DNA from: Paractinoplanes bogorensis
GTDB lineage: Bacteria > Actinomycetota > Actinomycetes > Mycobacteriales > Micromonosporaceae
Direction of reading: 5' to 3'
NCBI RefSeq assembly: GCF_018829635.1
Contig: NZ_JAHKKG010000007.1
Location: 124,001-188,000 of the forward strand
Length of the DNA stretch: 64,000 bases
Below are positions 7,769 through 14,876 of the stretch, piece after piece. A model generated the notes under the pieces. The model searched no databases, was not told the origin of the DNA, and saw only the letters and a program-made list of their open reading frames with translations. Position 1 is the first letter of the stretch. Every line of letters begins with the position of its first letter. Made by a program: the position numbers and the translations under genes.

Positions 7769-8911
7769 ATGTCCGACCGTCTCGATGTCGTCGGCGCCGA
7801 ACTCGACTTCACCCACCTCGACTACGCCGCTTCGGCCCCGTGTGTGCGGGCGGCGGCCGACGCCGTACGGGACCTGCTGCCCTATTACGGCAGCGTGCAC
7901 CGCGGTGCCGGCCTGCGGTCGCAGCGCTCGACCCTCGCCTACGAGCAGGCCCGCGAGACGGTGGCCGAGTTCGTCGGGGCCCGCGACGGCGACGAGGTCA
8001 TCTTCACGCGCAACACCACCGACGCCCTGAACCTGCTGGCCCGTGCCCTGCCCGAGGACACCACGACGATCGTCTTCGACGGCGAGCACCACGCCAACCT
8101 GCTGCCCTGGCCGTCGCCGGTGCGTCTGCCGGTCACCGCCGATCCGGTCCAGACCCTTCGAGAGACCCTTTCCCGCGTACGCGGGCAGGTGCTGGTCGCC
8201 GTGACCGGGGCGAGCAATGTGACGGGTGAGATCTGGCCGGTCCATGACATTGCCGCGCTGACCCACGCGTACGGGGGAAGGGTCTTGATCGATGCGGCCC
8301 AGCTCGCGCCGCACGCGCCGGTCTCGCTGGCCGATTTCGACTACGTGGCGTTCTCGGGGCACAAGCTCTACGCCCCGTTCGGCGCCGGTGTGCTGGCCGG
8401 GCGCCGCGACTGGCTCGACGCGGCCGAACCCTACCTGCGCGGCGGCGGCGCGAGCCTGTCCGTGGGCGACGCGGCCGGCGACGTCGTGTGGGCCACCGGC
8501 CCGGCCCGGCACGAGGGCGGCACCCCCAACCTGGTCGGCGCGGTCGCGCTGGCCGCCGTGTGCGAGGCGCTGCTGCAGGCCGACCGGGCCGCGCTCGACG
8601 AGCACGAGCAGAGCCTGCTGGCCGCGCTGCCCGAGGGCGTCACGGTCTTCGGCGGCACGCGCCCCCGAGTCGGCATCGTCTCCTACGCCGTACCCGACCC
8701 GGTGACCGTCGCGAATCGGCTCGGCCGCGAGCACGGCATCGGCGTACGGGCGGGAATGTTCTGTGCCCACCCCCTGGTGCGGCGGCTCAGCGGAACCGCT
8801 GCCGAGTGCGGAACCGGCGGCCTGCTGCGCGTCAGCTTCGGCCTCGGCACCACCCACGACGACATCGACCGACTGCTGACCACCTTCGACGCCCTCGGTG
8901 TCACCGTCTGA
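7769..8911 (+). CDS. Class V aminotransferase, cysteine-desulfurase-like, under SAM-IV control
   Basis: A 380-residue PLP fold-type I enzyme. LDYAASAP near the start, IFTRNTTDALN, the FDGEHHANLLPW strand, VLIDAAQLAPH, and the PLP lysine in FSGHKLYAPFGAGVL are all class V hallmarks. The active-site cysteine loop of true cysteine desulfurases is not evident. The best cysteine candidate is in GMFCAHPLVRR, which resembles SufS-like proteins. It reads from the SAM-IV riboswitch, with GGAGG at 7757-7761, so its product should act in sulfur amino acid or SAM metabolism. A role in cysteine/selenocysteine lyase-type sulfur release is an inference. The Nudix gene follows after 18 bases. Confidence 0.85.
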   Translation: MSDRLDVVGAELDFTHLDYAASAPCVRAAADAVRDLLPYYGSVHRGAGLRSQRSTLAYEQARETVAEFVGARDGDEVIFTRNTTDALNLLARALPEDTTTIVFDGEHHANLLPWPSPVRLPVTADPVQTLRETLSRVRGQVLVAVTGASNVTGEIWPVHDIAALTHAYGGRVLIDAAQLAPHAPVSLADFDYVAFSGHKLYAPFGAGVLAGRRDWLDAAEPYLRGGGASLSVGDAAGDVVWATGPARHEGGTPNLVGAVALAAVCEALLQADRAALDEHEQSLLAALPEGVTVFGGTRPRVGIVSYAVPDPVTVANRLGREHGIGVRAGMFCAHPLVRRLSGTAAECGTGGLLRVSFGLGTTHDDIDRLLTTFDALGVTV

Positions 8912-8929
8912 TCGGGCATCCTTGCTCGC

Positions 8930-9406
8930 ATGGCTCGTCAACGTCCCCGTGCCGCCGCGGTTGTCATCGCGGACGGCCGGGTTCTGCTCGTCCAGCGCTA
9001 CCTGCGGCAGCCGCGCCCGTGCGTGATGTGCGCGCCGGGCGCGGTGTCCTGCCCCGGGCATCACTACGCCGTGCTGCCGGGTGGCGGGGTCGAGTCCGGC
9101 GAGTCGGACGAGGATGCCGCCGTACGCGAACTGGCCGAGGAGACGACCCTCCGCGCATCGGTCGACCGTCTGCTGTGGACCGGTCGGCACAACCGGCGGC
9201 GGGCCGTGTACTTCCTGATGGCCGACGTGACCGGCACCGCCGTGCTGTCCGGCGACGAGGCCCGGATCAACGGCCCGTCCAACAGTTTCGAGCTGGTGTG
9301 GGCCGAGCCGTCCGACTTCGAGCGGCTCGGCCTGTTCCCACCCGAACTTCAGCCGTTGCTGACCGACCTGATCGAGGGCCGGAAGTCCGGGCGGGTTGAC
9401 GGGTGA
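8930..9406 (+). CDS. Nudix hydrolase with cysteine-rich insert
   Basis: A 158-residue Nudix protein. The Nudix box GVESGESDEDAAVRELAEET is complete for the catalytic Glu residues (GX5EX7REUXEE), with Thr in place of the usual late Gly. It should hydrolyse a nucleoside diphosphate linked to another group. Between the first strand and the box there is an insert CVMCAPGAVSCPGHHYAVLPGGG whose CxxC, Cys and HisHis could hold zinc. It lies 18 bases after the aminotransferase gene and may share its SAM-responsive transcript. The substrate is not predictable. The end is eight bases from the convergent secreted-protein gene. Confidence 0.86.
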   Translation: MARQRPRAAAVVIADGRVLLVQRYLRQPRPCVMCAPGAVSCPGHHYAVLPGGGVESGESDEDAAVRELAEETTLRASVDRLLWTGRHNRRRAVYFLMADVTGTAVLSGDEARINGPSNSFELVWAEPSDFERLGLFPPELQPLLTDLIEGRKSGRVDG

Positions 9407-9413
9407 CGGGATC

Positions 9414-9833
9414 TCAGTCGTGGATGGTGGCGCAGACCTTAGGTGTGCCGGTGTAGCCGCCGTTGCCGGGGCTGTTGAGCCGCCAGAACCGGGTGCAGAT
9501 CTTGTCGCCGTTGGCGTAGGTCGTGCCGATCGACATCGGGGACCACTCGAAGGTGGCGTGCTTCTGCTGGTCCCAGTTCTTGAACGTCTGGTCCCGGGTG
9601 TCGTAGTGGAAGTCCGGTCCCCAGAGTTCGACGTGGCCGAGATAGGTCACCGAGGCCGGTACGAGGAGCTCGAATTTCACCGTGTCGACGTACAGGCCCT
9701 TGCCCTTGACCGTGAGACACATCGCGCGGTGGCAGTTGTAGAACGCGGACGCCGGCGCCGACGTGGCGAACAGTGTTCCGGCGGCGAGAACAGCGGTGGC
9801 GATGACGCGAGTGGCGAGAGTGCGTAGGTTCAT
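9414..9833 (-). CDS. Small secreted protein of unknown function
   Basis: A 139-residue protein with a clear Sec signal peptide: RTLATRVIATAVLAAGTLFA followed by SAPASA as the cleavage site, leaving a mature protein of about 109 residues. The mature part has four cysteines (YNCHRAMC, DKIC, KVC), enough for two disulfides, and many aromatic residues (ELWGPDFHYDTRD, TRFWRLN). This suggests a compact beta-sandwich exported to the cell surface or medium. I do not recognise a family. It is transcribed towards the Nudix gene and has its own upstream gap of 77 bases before the gamma-glutamyltransferase end. Confidence 0.75.
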   Translation of the reverse strand: MNLRTLATRVIATAVLAAGTLFATSAPASAFYNCHRAMCLTVKGKGLYVDTVKFELLVPASVTYLGHVELWGPDFHYDTRDQTFKNWDQQKHATFEWSPMSIGTTYANGDKICTRFWRLNSPGNGGYTGTPKVCATIHD

Positions 9834-9910
9834 GGTCTGGCCACGGCCGGGGAGATGGCCGGGTTCAACGCATCGCGGTTTTTCCCCGATCGAGTTCGCG
9901 CCGGGGCGCC

Positions 9911-11251
9911 CTACGTCAGGAGAGCGGCCGAGCCGTCGGCTCGAGGGTCGCTACCGGCGTCGAGGGTGCCGGATCGCAAGCGGGACAGCTGCACGTGGCC
10001 CGCGCCGTCGTGGGGGCCGGCGGTGGTCGACACGGTGAGGCCGTCGGTGTCGGAGGGTGTGGGGACGCCGGGCTCGAGCACCAGCTCGTCACCGCGGATG
10101 ATCCAGCGTGGGCGGGCCACCAGCGCGCCGGGGTCGGCTGCGGTCAGGGCGTCGGCGGCGACCTGGGCCAGGATCCACGGCTGGGAACGGCCGCCCTGGC
10201 AGCCCAGCGCGATCACCCCGTCGGGTGTGGTGGCCATGGTCGGGCAGAGCGTGTGCGGCGGCCGCGCGCCGGGAGCGATGTGGCCGGGATGAGCCGGGTC
10301 GAGGCGGAACGAGGCGCCTCGGTTGTGCAGCACGATGCCGGTCGACGGCTCGAGGATTCCCGAGCCGAAGCTCTCGAACACGCTCTGGATGAGGGTGACG
10401 GCGTTCCCGTCGCTGTCGACGGCGGTCACGGCCACCGTGTCGCCGCCCGGGGTGCGGGATCGGGGATCGCCCAGCGACGCGTCCCGCTCGGTCTGGGCGC
10501 GGCGGCTGTCGGCCAGCAGCGTGGGGGAGCCGACCAGCTCCAAAAATGTGGCGCCCTGCGTCGGCGGCGGGGCGGCGTGCCACGTGGCCTCGCCGATCAC
10601 CTTGCGCAGGGGCTCGCCGACCTCGGCCACGTGGGCCGCGAAGTCGCCGGTCGACAACGGGCTGCCCAACGAGCGCAGGCCGAGCACCAGACGGGAACCG
10701 ACGTCGCCGGTGTAGAAGTTTTGCCAATCCTTTCCGATCGCGGTCAGCGTTGCCGCCAGCGAGGGCTGGACCAGTGTGGGGCGCAGCATGACGGCGGCGA
10801 GCCCGGGGTCGGCCTGGATGCGGTTGCGGCCCCGGGCGATCGCCGCTCGCAGGCCGGGCGCGAACTCGACGCCGTCGGCCGCGAGCCGGATCGCGGGCGC
10901 GAGCAACTCGTCGAGCGGAAGCCGCGCCCCGAGCCCGTGCACCGCGGCCCAGCCGGCGACGACTCCGGGCACGGTGACGGTCTGCGGGCCGTTCCACGGC
11001 ATTTCCGCGCCGAGACCGGCCACGTCGACCGCGAGCGCGGCGGCGCCGATCGACAGCACCGCGCGTACGGGAAAATGGTCTGAACGCACCATCGCCACCA
11101 GATCGCCGCCGGCCGAGCACTGGTGCGGATAGACGACCGCGAGCGCTCCCGCGGCGGCCAGCGCCGCGTCGAAGGCATTGCCACCGGCGGCCACGGCCGT
11201 GCGGGCGGCCTCGACGGCGGCCGGGTGGGGAGCGGCGACAGCGACCGGCAT
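9911..11251 (-). CDS. Gamma-glutamyltransferase family protein
   Basis: A 446-residue Ntn-hydrolase proenzyme of the gamma-glutamyltransferase family. Conserved blocks are AAGGNAFDAALAA, PHQCSAGGDLVAM, PGVVAGWAAVHGLGARLPLDELLAPAI and, in the small subunit, DTVAVTAVDSDGNAVTLIQS. In the last block the Thr seven residues before the Asp aligns with the autocatalytic Thr of GGT. GLGILEPSTG is here GSGILEPSTGIVLHNRG. It should self-cleave and transfer or hydrolyse gamma-glutamyl groups. No signal peptide is seen, and it is about 100 residues shorter than exported GGTs, so a cytoplasmic YwrD-like type is likely. The ATG at 11251 was chosen because upstream codons lack homology. It diverges from the pump gene by 23 bases. 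Confidence 0.85.
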   Translation of the reverse strand: MPVAVAAPHPAAVEAARTAVAAGGNAFDAALAAAGALAVVYPHQCSAGGDLVAMVRSDHFPVRAVLSIGAAALAVDVAGLGAEMPWNGPQTVTVPGVVAGWAAVHGLGARLPLDELLAPAIRLAADGVEFAPGLRAAIARGRNRIQADPGLAAVMLRPTLVQPSLAATLTAIGKDWQNFYTGDVGSRLVLGLRSLGSPLSTGDFAAHVAEVGEPLRKVIGEATWHAAPPPTQGATFLELVGSPTLLADSRRAQTERDASLGDPRSRTPGGDTVAVTAVDSDGNAVTLIQSVFESFGSGILEPSTGIVLHNRGASFRLDPAHPGHIAPGARPPHTLCPTMATTPDGVIALGCQGGRSQPWILAQVAADALTAADPGALVARPRWIIRGDELVLEPGVPTPSDTDGLTVSTTAGPHDGAGHVQLSRLRSGTLDAGSDPRADGSAALLT

Positions 11252-11274
11252 ACCCGCGACCCTATCCGGGATGG

Positions 11275-12474
11275 TTGACTCGGGCGGTGACCATCGGGCC
11301 GGGTTTGCTGCTGGCGCTGGCCCTGCTGGTGTCGTTCGGGCCGATCGCGACCGATCTCTATCTGCCGGGGCTGCCAGCCATGGCCGGCGACCTCGGGGCA
11401 AGCGCGTCCGGCGTGCAGCTCACGCTCACCACGTTTCTGGCCGGGCTGGCGTTCGGGCAGCTGTTCATGGGGACGATCTCGGACCGGTTCGGCCGGCGGA
11501 CGCCGCTGATCGTCAGTTCGGCCGTGTGCGTGGTGGCCGGCATCGTGGCGGCGACCGCGCCCACCCTGCCGGTGCTGATCGGTGCCCGGCTCGTGCAGGG
11601 GTTCGCCGGCGCGGGTGGCGTGGTGATCGGGCGGGCCGTCATCGCCGATCTGGCCACCGGGCGGGCCGCCGCCCGCGCGCTGACGCTGATGATGACCGTG
11701 GCCGGGGTCGCGCCGGTGCTGGCCCCGGTGGTCGGTGGCGTGCTGGCCGATCCGATCGGCTGGCGCGGCATGCTGTGGACGGTCACCGGCCTGTGTGCGG
11801 CGATGCTGCTGGCCGTGCTGTTCGTGGTGCCCGAGACACACAGGGAGCGAACAAAACGCAGCAAAGCGCGGACAAACCCCAGCTTCTGGGCCTACACGGT
11901 GGTCTTCGCCAGTTCGTTCGCGATGATGATGGCCTACATCTCGGCCTCGCCCTTCCTCTATCAGCGGGTGGTGGGACTGTCCGAGGTCGCGTACGGGATC
12001 AGCTTCGGCGTCAACGCGTGCGGGCTGGTCGCCGCCGGGGCGATCGCGAGCCGCCTGGTCGGCCGGATGGAACCCCGCCGCGTGGTGCTGGGCGCGCTCG
12101 CCCTCGAGGTCACGGCCACGGTGACGCTGCTGATCCTGGTGCTGACCGGTGCCCCGGCGTGGACGCTGCCGATCCCGATCTTCTTCGCGGTCAGCGCCAA
12201 CGGCGGCGTGGCCGGCCCGTCGGCCGCTCTGGCGATGAGTCACGTCCGTGCGGTCGCCGGTACCGGCAGCGCGTTGCTCGGCTTCAGCCAGTTCGGGCTC
12301 GGCGCGGTCGTCTCGCCGCTGGTCGGTCTGGGCGGCGAGGATTCCGCCCTGGTCCCGGCGATCGTGATGGTGTCGGCCGCGCTGGTGGCAACCGTCGTCG
12401 CGGTGACGGTGAACCGCCGGACGCCTCGAAGCCGTGTGGGTAGCGGAATCACTACCCACACGGACGGTGGTTGA
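11275..12474 (+). CDS. Bcr/CflA-type multidrug efflux MFS transporter
   Basis: A protein of 399 residues with twelve predicted membrane segments. SFGPIATDLYLPGLPAMA in the first segment and the loop GQLFMGTISDRFGRRTPLI (MFS motif A) match the Bcr/CflA drug:proton antiporters. RLVQGFAGAGGVVIGRAVI is the motif C-like region in segment five. The start is either TTG at 11275 or GTG at 11287 (VTIGPG), and no strong ribosome site decides. The last codons form a 12-bp hairpin (12432-12463). The WXG100-like gene starts three bases after the stop, so the two may be read together. Substrates are unknown, and Bcr/CflA members export antibiotics such as bicyclomycin or chloramphenicol. Confidence 0.88.
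   Translation: MTRAVTIGPGLLLALALLVSFGPIATDLYLPGLPAMAGDLGASASGVQLTLTTFLAGLAFGQLFMGTISDRFGRRTPLIVSSAVCVVAGIVAATAPTLPVLIGARLVQGFAGAGGVVIGRAVIADLATGRAAARALTLMMTVAGVAPVLAPVVGGVLADPIGWRGMLWTVTGLCAAMLLAVLFVVPETHRERTKRSKARTNPSFWAYTVVFASSFAMMMAYISASPFLYQRVVGLSEVAYGISFGVNACGLVAAGAIASRLVGRMEPRRVVLGALALEVTATVTLLILVLTGAPAWTLPIPIFFAVSANGGVAGPSAALAMSHVRAVAGTGSALLGFSQFGLGAVVSPLVGLGGEDSALVPAIVMVSAALVATVVAVTVNRRTPRSRVGSGITTHTDGG
12432..12463 (+). other. Strong 12-bp hairpin inside the pump gene 3' end
   Basis: CCGTGTGGGTAG (12432-12443) pairs perfectly with CTACCCACACGG (12452-12463) around an eight-base loop. It lies in the last codons of the efflux gene, just before its stop and the WXG100-like start. No T-tract follows, so it may slow the ribosome, protect mRNA, or partly terminate rather than be a classical terminator. 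Confidence 0.6.
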
Positions 12475-12477
12475 TCG

Positions 12478-12795
12478 ATGGACGACATGACCGGCATCGA
12501 TGTTCCCGCGGTACGCGCCATGGGCGCCGCCGTGGACGGGGTCGCCGATCGGCTGGCCCGGACGGCGGCCGAGATGCGGGGCTGGGAAGACGTGGGGCGT
12601 GGGGCGGTCGACGGCTCGGCCACCACGGAGGGCGGGCTGATCGGCGCCGTCTGGGCCTGGGAGATCACGATCGACGGGCTGGCCGCGATCGTGCGCGACT
12701 ACGGGCACCAGCTGCGGGCGGCGGCCGGGGATTTCAGCGCCGCCGACACGGGTGCGGCCGACCGGATTCAGAGCGCCGGAACCCCGGGGGCGTGA
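12478..12795 (+). CDS. WXG100/EspC-like type VII secretion target
   Basis: A 105-residue helical protein with low sequence complexity. A first helix (VPAVRAMGAAVDGVADRLARTAAEM) is followed by RGWEDVGRGAVDG and a second helix (WAWEITIDGLAAIVRDYGHQLRAAAGDFSAAD). This is the hairpin of ESX-secreted WXG100/EspC-like proteins, with the final DxxxADRI tail seen in EspC-family members (PF10824). The next gene, four bases downstream, is the usual partner, so they form a unit. No ESX machine (EccC, EccD) is in the window. The start may be the ATG at 12478 or 12487. It could be cytosolic. Confidence 0.7.
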   Translation: MDDMTGIDVPAVRAMGAAVDGVADRLARTAAEMRGWEDVGRGAVDGSATTEGGLIGAVWAWEITIDGLAAIVRDYGHQLRAAAGDFSAADTGAADRIQSAGTPGA

Positions 12796-12799
12796 CCAC

Positions 12800-13630
12800 G
12801 TGGCGATAACGCTGCAGGGGCTGCTCGCGGCCGACACCGGGCGGCTTCAGGACGCCGCCCGGCACTGGGATCGGCTGGCGTTCGCGCTGGACACCGCGGT
12901 CGAGGATCTGGGCCGGCACACCCGCGACCTGCCGCACGTGTGGCCGGCCGGGCCCAGCTCGACGGCGGCCCAGCGCCGGCTGGTCGATCTGCGGATGCAG
13001 CTGGGCAACGGGTACGGGCACTGCGTCGCCATCGCCGCGATCATCCGGGAGTTCGCCGGCGCGGTCGAGCACAACCGGCGGCTGCTGCACGGGCTGGTCG
13101 CCGAGGCGCAGCGGGCCGGTTTACGGATCGACCTGTGGTCCGGGCTGATCACCGTGCCGATCCAGGTGGCGGCCACGCAGTCCACGGTCGACTCGTACGC
13201 CCAGCAGATCGGGCAGATCCTGGCCCAGGTCGTCGAGGCCGACCGCCGGGCCACCGAGCAGCTGGACGAGCACAACTACCGGGAGGAGTTCATCCCGGAC
13301 GCGACCCGCCCCGAATACGACCAGACCGGCCTGCTCGCCCTGGCCGGCTGGGAGCCGCGGAGCCAGGCCTCGTGGTGGCGGGCCCAGCATCCGCTCATGC
13401 AGGACCGGGCGATCGTCGAGCACCCCGAGATCGTCGGCGCCGCGGTCGGCCTGCCCGCCAAGGACCGCGACTCGGCCAACCGTCTGCTGCTGCGCCGGAC
13501 CCGGGCCGAGCTGCTGGCCCGGGACGCGCGGGGCGGCCAGGCCCAGCTCGCCGTGGACAAGCGGCTGGCCGCGCTGGACGACCTGGAACGCCGCCACCGG
13601 GGGCGGCGCCTGCTCGAGTTCACCCCGTGA
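12800..13630 (+). CDS. Truncated type VII-associated protein lacking the alpha/beta hydrolase domain
   Basis: A protein of 276 residues that is almost wholly helical. It resembles the N-terminal part of actinobacterial DUF1023 alpha/beta-hydrolase proteins, which carry a WXG-like helical segment, then RRTRAELLARDAR-type coiled helices, then a strand ending LLxFDP that opens the hydrolase. Here the protein ends GRRLLEFTP, exactly at that junction, and no hydrolase follows in any frame. The stop overlaps the convergent anti-sigma-like gene by 11 bases. I read it as a 3'-truncated gene or a stand-alone helical domain. The GTG at 12800 lies four bases after its partner and is chosen on context. 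Confidence 0.65.
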   Translation: MAITLQGLLAADTGRLQDAARHWDRLAFALDTAVEDLGRHTRDLPHVWPAGPSSTAAQRRLVDLRMQLGNGYGHCVAIAAIIREFAGAVEHNRRLLHGLVAEAQRAGLRIDLWSGLITVPIQVAATQSTVDSYAQQIGQILAQVVEADRRATEQLDEHNYREEFIPDATRPEYDQTGLLALAGWEPRSQASWWRAQHPLMQDRAIVEHPEIVGAAVGLPAKDRDSANRLLLRRTRAELLARDARGGQAQLAVDKRLAALDDLERRHRGRRLLEFTP

Positions 13631-14249
13631 AACCGCCGCGTAGCGTCGTCGCGCCGGCCGTGATCCGAAAGGAGTCTCCGGCCAGAGGGTGCGAAGTGGT
13701 GTGATTGAACTGGGCCGCGAACACGTACGAACCGGGCGCCAGCGTCCCGCCCGGATCCAGCGTGAACCGGTAGACCAGCGCCTTCGGCTCGACCGCGACC
13801 GACGTCGTCACCATCTCGGCCGGGATGCTCGTCCATCGGCCGGTGTCGGCCACCCCCTCACCCCGCGCGATCCGGATCGTCACGTCCAGCCGGGTGATCC
13901 GCTCCCGCGTCGCGAGCGTCACCTGCTGCTGCGACCAGGAGGCGAAGGAGTGCGGGTCGAGCTTTCCAACAGCTTCCAACCCCTTTTCCCGTACGGGCGA
14001 AGGGGCTGAATATTCCTGCACCGGCCTCGGCACCCCGGCGGTCGGCGGCACCGGGCCGGTCGTGCCGGGCAGGCGCACCGCGGCCACGATCGCGACCACG
14101 GCCGCCACGGCCAGCGCCGCCGCCACCGGTCGCCCGGACCGGCGCGTACGGCCGCGATGGATCCGTTCGAGCATCGCGTCCCGGTCGGGGTGATGCCGCC
14201 CGGCCTCGTCGTGCAGCACGTCCCGCAGGTCGTGGTCATCAGTCGACAT
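13620..14249 (-). CDS. Membrane anti-sigma-factor-like protein
   Basis: A protein of 209 residues. A 40-residue charged N-terminus (HDLRDVLHDEAGRHHPDRDAMLERIHRG) precedes one membrane helix (PVAAALAVAAVVAIVAAVRL) and an extracytoplasmic domain with a beta-rich pattern (VTIRIARGEGVADTGRW, YRFTLDPGGTLAPGSY). The start codon overlaps the end of the ECF sigma gene by 11 bases, so the pair is translationally coupled. This is the typical sigma/anti-sigma layout of SigE-family systems in Micromonosporaceae. No zinc-binding HxxxCxxC motif is seen. Its role as anti-sigma factor is therefore inferred from position and topology only. Confidence 0.65.
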   Translation of the reverse strand: MSTDDHDLRDVLHDEAGRHHPDRDAMLERIHRGRTRRSGRPVAAALAVAAVVAIVAAVRLPGTTGPVPPTAGVPRPVQEYSAPSPVREKGLEAVGKLDPHSFASWSQQQVTLATRERITRLDVTIRIARGEGVADTGRWTSIPAEMVTTSVAVEPKALVYRFTLDPGGTLAPGSYVFAAQFNHTTSHPLAGDSFRITAGATTLRGGFTG

Positions 14250-14739
14250 GAGCCACCGGCAGATCCCGTAGATAGTTGCTGAGCTGGGCCGCCCCGCGCG
14301 ACGCCTGGCTCTTGACCGCGCCCACCGAGATGCCCAGGATCGCCGCCACCTCCCGTTCCGGCACGTCGAAGGCGTAGCGCAGCACCACGCACTCCCGGCG
14401 CCGCGGCGGCAACCGGCGCAGCGCGGCCCGCACGTCGAGCACCGCGGTCGCATCGGGTTCGGCCCCCGGCCGGCGCATCACCAGACCGAGCAGGCCGGCC
14501 CGTTCCCGGGTACGCCTTCTGATCCACTGACGGGCGAGGTTGGCCACGATCCCCCGGGCGTACGCGAGCGGGCTGTCCGCCGCGGCCACCCGCTCCCAAT
14601 GACGCCAGATCTCCACGAAGGCGTCCGCCGCCAGGTCGTCGGCCGCGTTCGGCTCACCGGTGAGCAGGTACGCGAGGCGGGACAGGTCGGCGTGATGCGC
14701 TTCGAAGAGTCGCTGGAAGGCGTCTTCGGGGTCGGTCAC
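14239..14739 (-). CDS. SigE-family ECF RNA polymerase sigma factor
   Basis: A 166-residue sigma factor with only regions 2 and 4. FQRLFEAHHADLSRLAYLLTG and DAFVEIWRHWERV form region 2. LRRLPPRRRECVVLRYAFDVPEREVAAILGISVGAVKSQASRG forms region 4 with its helix-turn-helix. The short length and the YLLTGEPNAADDLAADAF variant are typical of the SigE-like group common in Streptomyces and Actinoplanes. The overlapping downstream membrane protein probably controls it. The promoter region lies between 14740 and 14876, shared divergently with thrS. Confidence 0.88.
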   Translation of the reverse strand: MTDPEDAFQRLFEAHHADLSRLAYLLTGEPNAADDLAADAFVEIWRHWERVAAADSPLAYARGIVANLARQWIRRRTRERAGLLGLVMRRPGAEPDATAVLDVRAALRRLPPRRRECVVLRYAFDVPEREVAAILGISVGAVKSQASRGAAQLSNYLRDLPVAHVD

Positions 14740-14876
14740 ACGGTCCTTCCGGGGGTGGGGGACGGCTCACCCTTTCAGTGGGGCGCCGGGCCGGAAAGGT
14801 TGCTCGCTCATCGTGGAAATTCCGGGGCGACTAGCATCGTGAAGGTTCCCGACCACATCGTTCGAAGGAGTTCACC

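Noticed and set aside
14740-14876. T-box or other leader before thrS
   Set aside because: No specifier loop or antiterminator sequence is recognisable; only a plain promoter region.
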